Shown here piece by piece: positions 15,542 to 22,830 of a stretch of DNA of 64,000 nucleotides. Within the stretch, counting starts at the first letter, position 1; the number at the start of each line of letters is the position of its first letter. A program made the translations under genes and the position numbers. This DNA is from Streptomyces coelicoflavus (lineage in GTDB: Bacteria; Actinomycetota; Actinomycetes; Streptomycetales; Streptomycetaceae): positions 62,001-126,000 of the forward strand of contig NZ_BEWB01000012.1 of assembly GCF_003112555.1 (NCBI RefSeq), read 5' to 3'. A model generated the notes under the pieces. That model was not told the DNA's origin. It saw only the letters and a list, made by a program, of their open reading frames with translations, and searched no databases.

Positions 15542-18217
15542 TCAGCTCTCGCCGGCCTCAGCGGGCTGCGTGGCGGCCGCGGCCGCCTTGCGGGTGCGCC
15601 GTGCCTTCGGCTTCGCCTCCGCCGTGTCCGCGGCCCCGGCGGGCGCCTCGACGGCGGCCGCGGCCTTACGGGTCCGGCGCCGCGGAGCGGCTTCCGGCTC
15701 CTGCGAGGCCTGAGCCGGGATCTCGGCGGCGGCCTCTGCCTTGGCGGCGGCGGTCTTCCGGGTGCGGCGGACCTTGGGCTTGGCCTCCGCGGCCTCGGCG
15801 GTGTCGGCGGCGGTTTCCGCGGTGGCCTCCGCCTTGGCGGCGGCGGTCTTGCGGGTGCGGCGCGGCTTGGTCTCGGCCACGGTCTCGGCCTCGGCCTCGG
15901 TGGCCTGCGTGGCCGGCTCGGCGGCCTTGCGGGTGCGGCGGACCTTGGGCTTGGCCTCCGCGGCCTCGGCGGTGTCGGCGGCGGTTTCCGCGGTGGCCTC
16001 CGCCTTGGCGGCGGCGGTCTTGCGGGTGCGGCGCGGCTTGCTCTCGGCCACGGTCTCGGCCTCGGCCTCGGTGGCCTGCGTGGCCGGCTCGGCGGCCTTG
16101 CGGGTGCGGCGGACCTTGGGCTTGGCCTCCGTGCCCTCGGCGGTGTCGGCGGCGGTTTCCGCGGTGGCCTCCGCCTTGGCGGCGGCGGTCTTGCGGGTGC
16201 GGCGCGGCTTGCTCTCGGCCTCGGCCACGGCCTCCGGGGCCTCTACGGCGGCCTCGACGGCCTTGCGGGTCCGGCGGCGCGGCTTGGTCTCGGCCGGCTC
16301 GGCCGCGGCCTCGGTCGCTCCCTCGGCCGTGTCGACCGCCGCCTCGGCGGCCGTGGCCTTGCGCGTGCGGCGGCGCGGCTTCTCGGCCGGGGCCTCGGCA
16401 ACCGGGGCCTCCACGACCGCCGGGGCCTCCACGACGGCCTGGGGAGCCGCTTCCACGGCCACCGCCTCGGCGGCTGCCGGAGCCTCCGCCGACTTGCGGG
16501 TGCGGCGGCGGCGCGGCTTCGCCGGGGTCTCGACGACCTCGGCGGCCTCCGCGGTGCCGACGACCGCGGCGTCGGAGGGGGCGAGCGCGGTGTCCTCGGC
16601 GGCCTGCGCCACGGGAGTGTCGGGCGTCGCGGCGGCCTCCGGACGGCGCGACGGCTCACCGCTGCGCGTACGGCGCCGGCGGCGCAGCGTGCGGGGAGCC
16701 TTGGCGGCGTCGGTGCCCGCGTCGGCGGCGCTGTCCGCACCGCCGGTCACGGCCTCGGCCACGGGGCTCGCGGCGGCCTCCGCGTCCACCGGAGCACCGC
16801 CGCGCATCCGACGGCGGCGGCGCGGCGTCGTACGGGACGAACGGTCGCGCTCGCGCTCGCGGTCGGCGGAACGCGCGTCGTCGCGGCCACCCCGGCCGCT
16901 CCGGTCGCCACGCCCGCGGCCACCGCGTCCGCCCGGCTCGCCCAGGTCCTCGAGCTCCTCCGCGTCGAGCCCGGCGCGGGTGCGCTCCGAGCGCGGCAGG
17001 ACGCCCTTGGTGCCCTCGGGGATGCCGAGGTCGGTGTAGAAGTGCGGGGAGGTGGAGTAGGTCTCCGCCGGGTCGTTGAAACCGAGGTCCAGCGCCTTGT
17101 TGATCAGCTGCCAGCGCGGGATGTCGTCCCAGTCGACCAGCGTGATCGCCGTACCCTTCGCGCCCGCGCGGCCGGTGCGGCCGATGCGGTGCAGGTACGT
17201 CTTCTCCTCTTCCGGCGACTGGTAGTTGATGACGTGCGTCACGCCCTCGACGTCGATGCCGCGGGCGGCGACGTCGGTGCAGACGAGCACGTCCACCTTG
17301 CCGTTGCGGAAGGCGCGCAGGGCCTGCTCGCGGGCGCCCTGGCCGAGGTCGCCGTGGACCGCGCCGGAGGCGAACCCGCGCTGCTTGAGCTGGTCGGCCA
17401 GGTCGGCCGCGGTGCGCTTGGTGCGGCAGAAGACCATGGCCAGACCGCGGCCGTCGGCCTGCAGTATGCGGGCCACCATCTCGGGCTTGTCCATGTTGTG
17501 CGCGCGGTAGACGAACTGCTTGGTGTTCGCCACCGTCGCACCCGCGTCGTCCGGCGAGGTGGCGCGGATGTGCGTGGGCTGCGACATGTAACGGCGGGCG
17601 AGTCCGATGACCGCGCCCGGCATGGTCGCCGAGAACAGCATCGTCTGGCGCCGGGCCGGAAGCAGGTTGATGATCTTCTCGACGTCGGGCAGGAAGCCCA
17701 GGTCGAGCATCTCGTCGGCCTCGTCCAGGACCAGGCTCTTGATGTGCTTCAGGCTCAGCTTCTTCTGGCCCGCGAGGTCCAGCAGGCGGCCCGGGGTGCC
17801 GACGATCACGTCGACGCCCTTCTTCAGGGCCTCGACCTGCGGCTCGTAGGCGCGGCCGCCGTAGATGGCGAGGACGCGCACGTTACGGACCTTGCCGGCG
17901 GTCAGGAGGTCGTTGGTGACCTGCTGGCACAGCTCGCGCGTCGGGACGACGACGAGGGCCTGCGGGGCGTCGGTCAGGGACTCGGGCGCGGCCCGGCCCG
18001 CCTCGACGTCGGCGGGGACGGTGACGCGCTCGAGGAGCGGGAGGCCGAAGCCCAGCGTCTTGCCGGTGCCGGTCTTGGCCTGGCCGATCACGTCCGTGCC
18101 CGACAGGGCCACGGGGAGCGTCAGCTCCTGGATCGGGAAGGGAGTGGTGATGCCGACGGCCTCGAGGGCTTCGGCGGTCTCGGGGAGGATCCCGAGGGAT
18201 CGGAACGTCGTAGTCAG
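15542..18217 (-). CDS. DEAD-box RNA helicase with long repetitive basic C-terminal tail
   Basis: 891 aa. The first ~430 residues are a complete helicase core: Q motif FPIQELTLP, motif I AKTGTGKT, motif Ia PTRELC, motif II DEAD, motif III SAT and motif VI HRIGRTGRAG. The remaining ~460 residues are low-complexity Ala/Glu/Thr/Pro with recurrent RRTRK basic clusters, probably RNA-binding, and include a 57-aa tandem repeat. No ATG or GTG fits the conserved beginning (TTTFRSLGILPETAEAL), whereas CTG at 18217 has GAGG 8 nt upstream; I take it as the start. RhlE-like role in cold adaptation or RNA decay is inferred. Confidence 0.88.
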   Translation of the reverse strand: MTTTFRSLGILPETAEALEAVGITTPFPIQELTLPVALSGTDVIGQAKTGTGKTLGFGLPLLERVTVPADVEAGRAAPESLTDAPQALVVVPTRELCQQVTNDLLTAGKVRNVRVLAIYGGRAYEPQVEALKKGVDVIVGTPGRLLDLAGQKKLSLKHIKSLVLDEADEMLDLGFLPDVEKIINLLPARRQTMLFSATMPGAVIGLARRYMSQPTHIRATSPDDAGATVANTKQFVYRAHNMDKPEMVARILQADGRGLAMVFCRTKRTAADLADQLKQRGFASGAVHGDLGQGAREQALRAFRNGKVDVLVCTDVAARGIDVEGVTHVINYQSPEEEKTYLHRIGRTGRAGAKGTAITLVDWDDIPRWQLINKALDLGFNDPAETYSTSPHFYTDLGIPEGTKGVLPRSERTRAGLDAEELEDLGEPGGRGGRGRGDRSGRGGRDDARSADRERERDRSSRTTPRRRRRMRGGAPVDAEAAASPVAEAVTGGADSAADAGTDAAKAPRTLRRRRRTRSGEPSRRPEAAATPDTPVAQAAEDTALAPSDAAVVGTAEAAEVVETPAKPRRRRTRKSAEAPAAAEAVAVEAAPQAVVEAPAVVEAPVAEAPAEKPRRRTRKATAAEAAVDTAEGATEAAAEPAETKPRRRTRKAVEAAVEAPEAVAEAESKPRRTRKTAAAKAEATAETAADTAEGTEAKPKVRRTRKAAEPATQATEAEAETVAESKPRRTRKTAAAKAEATAETAADTAEAAEAKPKVRRTRKAAEPATQATEAEAETVAETKPRRTRKTAAAKAEATAETAADTAEAAEAKPKVRRTRKTAAAKAEAAAEIPAQASQEPEAAPRRRTRKAAAAVEAPAGAADTAEAKPKARRTRKAAAAATQPAEAGES
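15771..16230 (-). repeat. 171-bp tandem repeat inside the helicase tail
   Basis: The marker ACCTTGGGCTTGGCCTCC starts at 15771, 15942 and 16113, an exact 171-bp period over about 2.7 copies. It is in frame (57 codons), so copy number can change without a frameshift. Copies differ at few positions. Confidence 0.85.
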
Positions 18218-18618
18218 GGTGCTGCCTCTTCTGTGTACGTGGTGCGAGGCGAGCGCGCGGGTCGTGCCGGACCGTGTCGGGGACGTCGGCTGCCTTACGG
18301 ATCGAGCCGTAGGACACGGGACCTCTGTCGACGCTCCAGCGCTCGTACCACTGAGGGTCCCCCTCCGGATTCCCGTACGCAGTGTGGCGTACGGCAGGGA
18401 GGGCTGTCGGGTCGGAGCCGATCGGGCCACCGACCGGGCATCCTCATGCGTGCGGCCCGACGACGATGTCACGTACCCGTACGTCACATACTCGGCAGGC
18501 GCATTACCACCATACCCCGGATTCGCGCACATGCGATGGCCGATTTGCTCACGTAGTCGTCGTCACACTGACTGACCAGGGCCTTACCACCGCCGAAGAG
18601 CGGACTATTGTGCGCTGC
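18218..18618. promoter_or_regulatory. Intergenic region between the helicase and ferritin-like genes
   Basis: 401 bp without a convincing gene. For the helicase it would form a long 5' leader. It holds a hairpin CCGTACGC-AGTGTG-GCGTACGG (18373-18394) and an imperfect palindrome TGTCACGTAC-CC-GTACGTCACA (18467-18488, one mismatch). On the plus strand TATTGT (18606-18611) serves the ferritin-like gene. Confidence 0.45.
18606..18611 (+). promoter_or_regulatory. Putative -10 box of a leaderless mRNA
   Basis: TATTGT ends 7 nt before ATG 18619 and there is no RBS, so the ferritin-like gene is probably leaderless. The -35 region is weak. Confidence 0.45.
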
Positions 18619-19392
18619 ATGACGAGCTCTGACAAGCCTGGCACCGCCGCAGAGGCACCCACCGAGACCGCCGGAACCGCAGCCACCGGCGAGGCCACCC
18701 CGGTCGCCGCCCGGGACTGGGAGTCGGCCGCCGCCGACCCGCAGTACCGCGCCGCGGTCGTGGACCTGCTGGGCGCGCTGGCGTACGGCGAGCTGGCGGC
18801 GTTCGAGCGGCTCGCGGAGGACGCCAAGCTGGCGCCCACGCTGGCGGACAAGGCGGAGCTGGCGAAGATGGCGTCCGCGGAGTTCCACCACTTCGAGCGG
18901 CTGCGCGACCGGCTGGCCGAGATCGGCGAGGAACCGACCGGGGCCATGGAGCCGTTCGTGGCCGCCTACGACGGCTTCCACAAGCAGACCGACCCCTCCG
19001 ACTGGCTCGAGGGCCTCGTCAAGGCCTACGTCGGCGACTCCATCGCCAGCGACTTCTACCGGGAGGTCGCCGCCCGGCTCGACACGGACACCCGCGAGCT
19101 GGTCCTCGCCGTGCTCGACGACACCGGACACGCCGGTTTCGCCGTGGAGAAGGTGCGCGCGGCGATCGACGCCGACCCGCGTGTGGGCGGGCGGCTCGCG
19201 CTGTGGGCACGGCGGCTGATGGGGGAGGCGCTCTCGCAGTCCCAGCGGGTGGTGGCCGACCGGGACGCGCTGTCGACGATGCTCGTGGGCGGGGTCGCGG
19301 ACGGGTTCGACCTGGCCGAGGTCGGCAAGATGTTCTCGCGGATCACCGAGGCACACACGAAGCGGATGGCGGCGCTGGGGCTGGCCGCCTGA
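18619..19392 (+). CDS. Ferritin-like fold protein
   Basis: 257 aa. After a ~30-residue Thr/Ala/Glu-rich N-terminus comes a four-helix bundle with carboxylate/His pairs (YGELAAFERLAEDA; SAEFHHFERLRDRL) and later helices (SIASDFYREVAARLD, DDTGHAGFAVEKVR). The pattern matches the actinobacterial ferritin-like family next to rhlE in mycobacteria; similarity to tRNA 2-methylthio-N6-isopentenyladenosine hydroxylases is also possible. Enzymatic activity unknown. Divergent from the helicase. Confidence 0.8.
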   Translation: MTSSDKPGTAAEAPTETAGTAATGEATPVAARDWESAAADPQYRAAVVDLLGALAYGELAAFERLAEDAKLAPTLADKAELAKMASAEFHHFERLRDRLAEIGEEPTGAMEPFVAAYDGFHKQTDPSDWLEGLVKAYVGDSIASDFYREVAARLDTDTRELVLAVLDDTGHAGFAVEKVRAAIDADPRVGGRLALWARRLMGEALSQSQRVVADRDALSTMLVGGVADGFDLAEVGKMFSRITEAHTKRMAALGLAA

Positions 19393-19530
19393 TCTCTGCC
19401 GGGTCTGCCGGGTCTGCCGAGTCTGTCGTTTCGGCCGTCGCCGTCGCCGTCGCCGGGTCTGCCGGATCTGTCGTTTCGGCCGTCGCCGTCACCGTCGCCG
19501 GGTCTGTCGTTTCGGCCGTCGCCTTCGCCT
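19393..19530 (+). repeat. Short direct repeats after the ferritin-like gene
   Basis: TCTGTCGTTTCGGCCGTCGCC begins at 19422, 19467 and 19503, interspersed with CCGTCGC and GGGTCTGCC units. The stretch lies between the stop at 19392 and the convergent membrane-protein gene. Confidence 0.65.
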
Positions 19531-19578
19531 CTGCCGATTTTGCGGAGGCGGGGCCTCGCTCCGGTGCGGCAGCTGCCG

Positions 19579-19848
19579 TCAGACGGTCGCCGAGCTGCGC
19601 CGGAGTCCTACCGCGGGGCGCAGCAGCAGCGACAACGAGGCCGCGGAGAGCGTCGCCGAGCCGAGGAGCACCAGCAGGAATCCTCCGGCGCCCAGCGCGG
19701 TGTGCGTGACGAACGCCCCGAAAAGGGCCCCGGCGATCCCGGTCGGCAGGACCAGGAGGCGGGCGGGCAGGCGGTGGGGCAGGCTGCGCGCGGCCACCCA
19801 TGCCAGGGTGAGGCCGAGGATTGCGGCGCTGAGCGCTTCCAAGAGCAT
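19579..19848 (-). CDS. Small hydrophobic membrane protein
   Basis: 89 aa with about three hydrophobic helices (LEALSAAILGLTLAWVAA; LPTGIAGALFGAFVTHTAL; GGFLLVLLGSATLSAAS) and a short Arg/Ser tail. The glycine-rich GTAGALFGAF-like pattern recalls GlsB/YeaQ/YmgE-type small membrane proteins. ATG 19848 has GGGAGGG ~9 nt upstream. Function unknown. Confidence 0.72.
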   Translation of the reverse strand: MLLEALSAAILGLTLAWVAARSLPHRLPARLLVLPTGIAGALFGAFVTHTALGAGGFLLVLLGSATLSAASLSLLLRPAVGLRRSSATV

Positions 19849-19956
19849 GTCGGGGTCCCTCCCACATGGCCGGCCTGCCCCAAACGGTCACAGCCGACAT
19901 ACCCCTGACCTGCGGAACACAATCCTCCTCCTGTGGGTGAACTGTGCTCCGTCCGT

Positions 19957-20018
19957 GACCGCGAAGACGGGTGGGTCCCGGCGGAGATCTCCGCCGGGAC
20001 CCACCCGTCTTCGCGGTC
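19957..20018. terminator. 62-bp perfect palindrome downstream of the DUF3107 gene
   Basis: Bases 19957-20018 form an uninterrupted inverted repeat centred on GAGATCTC (31 bp per arm, no mismatch). It begins 19 nt past the minus-strand stop at 20037, so a terminator is the simplest reading. Confidence 0.8.
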
Positions 20019-20036
20019 CGTCGTCCGCGTCGCCGA

Positions 20037-20264
20037 CTACAGCGCGCCGAAGCCCACCTTGCGCGGAGCCGGCTCACCGATCTCGACGTAGGCGAGCCGG
20101 TCGGCCGGCACGAGGACCTTGCGGCCGTGCTCGTCCACGAGGCTCAGCAGCTGCGACTTGCCGGCCAGTGCCTCGCCCACCACGCGCTCGACCTCCTCGG
20201 CGCTCTGACCGCTCTCCAGAACGATCTCGCGGGGCGCGTGCTGCACGCCGATCTTGACCTCCAC
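20037..20264 (-). CDS. DUF3107 protein (TB9.4-like)
   Basis: 75 aa, soluble: VEVKIGVQHAPREIVLESG, a helix QSAEEVERVVGEALAG and LVDEHGRKVLVPADRLAYVEIG. This matches DUF3107, known in mycobacteria as the TB9.4 T-cell antigen family. GTG 20264 is preceded by GGAGGG ~9 nt upstream; the longer frame to 20366 lacks support. Conserved neighbour of the TetR gene upstream. Function unknown. Confidence 0.85.
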   Translation of the reverse strand: MEVKIGVQHAPREIVLESGQSAEEVERVVGEALAGKSQLLSLVDEHGRKVLVPADRLAYVEIGEPAPRKVGFGAL

Positions 20265-20406
20265 GGCTATGTCCCTCCGACGGTCAGTAAGTGCGCGATC
20301 TTCCGCGCCGTACCAGCACACATTAGCCCGGTGAGGGGACGTACACGCTGCGTCGGAGAACGCCACGAGCGAACAGCCGACGGGAACAGAACCCGTGCCG
20401 CGGCGG

Positions 20407-21048
20407 TCAGTGCTGGTCGGTGCCGTGCAGCGGGAAGCCCGCGATACCCCGCCAGGCCAGCGAGGTCAGCAGCTGGACCGCCTGGTCGCGCGGGACGCTG
20501 CGGTCGCTGTGCAGCCAGGAACGCGCCACCACCTGCGCGAGGCCGCCCAGACCGGAGGCGAGCAGCATCGACTCCGCACGCGAGAGGCCGGTGTCCTCGG
20601 CGATGACGTCGCAGATCGCCTCCGCGCACTCGTTCGTCACCTTGTCCACGCGCTCGCGCACGGCGGGCTCGTTGGTCAGGTCCGACTCGAACACCAGACG
20701 GAAGGCGCCGCCGTCGTCCTCCACGTAGGCGAAGTACGCGTCCATCGTCGCCCGGACGCGCTGCTTGTTGTCGGAGGTCGACGCGAGCGCGCTGCGCACG
20801 GACTGGATCAGTGCCTCGCAGTGCTGGTCCAGCAGGGCGAGGTAGAGGTCGAGCTTGCCGGGGAAGTGCTGGTAGAGCACCGGCTTGCTGACCCCGGCGC
20901 GCTCGGCGATGTCGTCCATCGCGGCCGCGTGGTAGCCCTGGGCCACGAACACTTCCTGGGCGGCGCCCAGCAGCTGGTTGCGTCGGGCTCGGCGGGGAAG
21001 GCGTGTGCCCCGCGGGCGTACCGCCTCTGTCTGCTCGATGGCTGTCAC
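20407..21048 (-). CDS. TetR-family transcriptional regulator
   Basis: 213 aa. An N-terminal HTH (RRNQLLGAAQEVFVAQGY, MDDIAERAGVSKPVLYQHFPGK) is followed by an all-helical ligand domain. The segment FAYVEDDGGAFRLVFESDL and the C-terminal LTSLAWRGIAGFPLHGTD fit the actinobacterial group next to DUF3107. GTG 21048 has GGGAGG upstream. Target and ligand are unknown; possible targets include its own promoter and the DUF3107 gene 143 bp downstream on the same strand. Confidence 0.9.
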   Translation of the reverse strand: MTAIEQTEAVRPRGTRLPRRARRNQLLGAAQEVFVAQGYHAAAMDDIAERAGVSKPVLYQHFPGKLDLYLALLDQHCEALIQSVRSALASTSDNKQRVRATMDAYFAYVEDDGGAFRLVFESDLTNEPAVRERVDKVTNECAEAICDVIAEDTGLSRAESMLLASGLGGLAQVVARSWLHSDRSVPRDQAVQLLTSLAWRGIAGFPLHGTDQH

Positions 21049-21234
21049 GCCGCCTCCCATAGTCGTCCTCGTGCGGTGTGCGCCGCGTCGACATCGTACT
21101 TTTCGGTAACCGTGGTGTGGGTGCTGCGAGCGCAGAATTTCACGGACCGGACGGTGGCGAAACCCGCACAACAGGTTTGAAATGGGTTCAGGACGGGCAA
21201 AGATCGGCCTCTTTTCCGTCCGGCGAGGCGCGAT

Positions 21235-21456
21235 TCAGCGGTAGTCGTCCTCGTCGTGCGAGACGACGCGGGCCTGTTCGGCCAGGTCGGCTTCGTTGGC
21301 GCGGTCCGGTTCGACGCCCGTCAGCGGCTCGTCGCGCTCCTGCCCGACATCCGCCCGCTGCTCGGCCGTGTCGGCGTCGGGTGCCTCCACGTCGCGTTCC
21401 TCCGCTTCCGGTGCCTCGTCGTCGAAGGTCTCGGGGTCGGTCGGGTCGACGGTCAT
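21235..21456 (-). CDS. Small acidic protein, unknown function
   Basis: 73 aa, about one third Asp/Glu, no hydrophobic segment, probably disordered (MTVDPTDPETFDDEAPEAEE... VVSHDEDDYR). ATG 21456 has GGAAGGGAG 7-15 nt upstream, and codons are GC-biased at position three. No recognised family. Confidence 0.6.
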   Translation of the reverse strand: MTVDPTDPETFDDEAPEAEERDVEAPDADTAEQRADVGQERDEPLTGVEPDRANEADLAEQARVVSHDEDDYR

Positions 21457-21565
21457 GCTGGGCTCCCTTCCTACGAACGCTCCCGGGTTGCGGGGCTCAC
21501 ACGCGGGTGCCCACTTCACGAGCGTAGGAGACACCCGATCCGGACGCCACGTGTCACCTGTCGCG

Positions 21566-21685
21566 GCGCCGCACGTGAGTGTGAATGCGGCACCGGACGT
21601 GGCCGTGATTGCAGCGCCGCACGTGGCCGTGATCGCGGCACCGGACGTGACTGTGAGCGCGGCACCGCACGTGACGGGCGATCGC
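21566..21685 (+). repeat. 24-bp tandem repeat upstream of a hydrolase promoter
   Basis: Five units start at 21566, 21590, 21614, 21638 and 21662. The core alternates GCCGCACGTG and ACCGGACGTG, so a CACGTG or GACGTG element recurs every 24 bp, ending ~50 bp before the -10 box at 21734. Confidence 0.8.
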
Positions 21686-21710
21686 GACACTGCCTGTGAT
21701 GGCGAACACA

Positions 21711-21739
21711 TGAACCACTGCGTGATCGTCTCGTAACAT
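21711..21739 (+). promoter_or_regulatory. Putative leaderless promoter of alpha/beta hydrolase
   Basis: TGAACC (21711-21716), 17-bp spacer, TAACAT (21734-21739), then 6 nt to ATG 21746. No RBS. Confidence 0.5.
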
Positions 21740-21745
21740 TGCCGC

Positions 21746-22822
21746 ATGCCTTCGACCGAGCCGCCGTCCGTGCCGCCCGCCAACGTGCTGCCGAAGGTCG
21801 CGGCCGTCAGGGTCGCGGACGGGGAACGGCTCAGGTCGGTCCACCTTCCCGGTATGACCCTCACCGTGCGTTCGAGACCGCCCGCCCGCGAGGGACTGCC
21901 ACCCGCTCTCCATGTGCACGGTCTCGGCGGCTCCTCGCAGAACTGGTCCGCGCTCATGCCGCTGCTGGACGGCGTCGTCCACAGCGAGGCCCTCGACCTG
22001 CCCGGCTTCGGCGACTCCCCGCCGCCGGACGACGGCGACTACTCGATCACGGGCCACGCGCGCGCGGTCGTCCGTTACCTCGACGCCGCCGGGCGCGGCC
22101 CCGTGCACCTCTTCGGGAACTCGCTCGGCGGCGCCGTCGTCACCCGCGTCGCCGCGGCGCGGCCCGACCTGGTGCGGACGCTGACCCTCGTCTCGCCCGC
22201 GCTGCCGGAGATCCGCGTGCAGCGCAGCGCCGTGCCGACGGGGCTGTTGGCACTGCCGGGCGTGGTGGCGCTGTTCAACCGGCTCACCCGGGAGTGGACC
22301 GCCGAGCAGCGGGTCCGCGGCGTGACGGCACTGTGCTACGGCGACCCGGGGCGGGTGACGCCGGAAGGCTTCCGCAACGCCGTGGAGGAGATGGAGCGGC
22401 GGTTGCGGCTGCCGTACTTCTGGGACGCGATGGCGCGTTCGGCCCGGGGAATCGTCAACGCGTACACGGTGGGCGGCCAGTACGGACTGTGGCGACAGGC
22501 CGAGCGGGTTCTCGCACCCACGCTCCTGGTCTACGGTGGACGGGACCAACTCGTCGGCTACCGCATGGCCCAGCGGGCTGCCCGTGCCTTCCGCGACTCC
22601 CGGCTGCTGACCCTGCCGGACGCGGGGCACGTGGCGATGATGGAGTACCCGGAGACCGTGGCCACGGCGTTCCGTGAACTCCTCGCGGACACCCGGGGCG
22701 CCGTGGACACCGCGGGCGCCGCGGCCGGCCCGGACGCCGTGGACAGCGGAGATCCGGCGGGTGGCGAGAGGACCGACGGGGCCGTCGACGGCGAGCCCGC
22801 CAACCAGACCACAGGAGGCTGA
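21746..22822 (+). CDS. Alpha/beta hydrolase
   Basis: 358 aa. Oxyanion region HVHGLGGSSQNW, LDLPGFGDS, nucleophile elbow GNSLGG, candidate acid GGRDQLVG and catalytic His DAGHVAMME. The last ~45 residues are Ala/Gly/Asp-rich and non-catalytic. It resembles the LipV-like hydrolases of the conserved actinobacterial neighbourhood; substrate unknown. It is followed after 8 bp by the DUF3152 gene, whose RBS lies within its 3' end, so they form an operon. Confidence 0.88.
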   Translation: MPSTEPPSVPPANVLPKVAAVRVADGERLRSVHLPGMTLTVRSRPPAREGLPPALHVHGLGGSSQNWSALMPLLDGVVHSEALDLPGFGDSPPPDDGDYSITGHARAVVRYLDAAGRGPVHLFGNSLGGAVVTRVAAARPDLVRTLTLVSPALPEIRVQRSAVPTGLLALPGVVALFNRLTREWTAEQRVRGVTALCYGDPGRVTPEGFRNAVEEMERRLRLPYFWDAMARSARGIVNAYTVGGQYGLWRQAERVLAPTLLVYGGRDQLVGYRMAQRAARAFRDSRLLTLPDAGHVAMMEYPETVATAFRELLADTRGAVDTAGAAAGPDAVDSGDPAGGERTDGAVDGEPANQTTGG

Positions 22823-22830
22823 GGCGCGAC

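Noticed and set aside
14792..18556. 1254-aa plus-strand ORF opposite the DEAD-box helicase
   Set aside because: An antisense shadow caused by high GC; its product is a low-complexity Gly/Arg/Leu mix, while the minus strand has intact helicase motifs.
19343..20077. 244-aa minus-strand ORF over the repeats after the ferritin-like gene
   Set aside because: No RBS, runs through the 62-bp palindrome and overlaps the better-supported 89-aa membrane gene in another frame.
21566..21685. CRISPR-like array
   Set aside because: Units are contiguous 24-mers without unique spacers and no cas gene is near; a tandem repeat.
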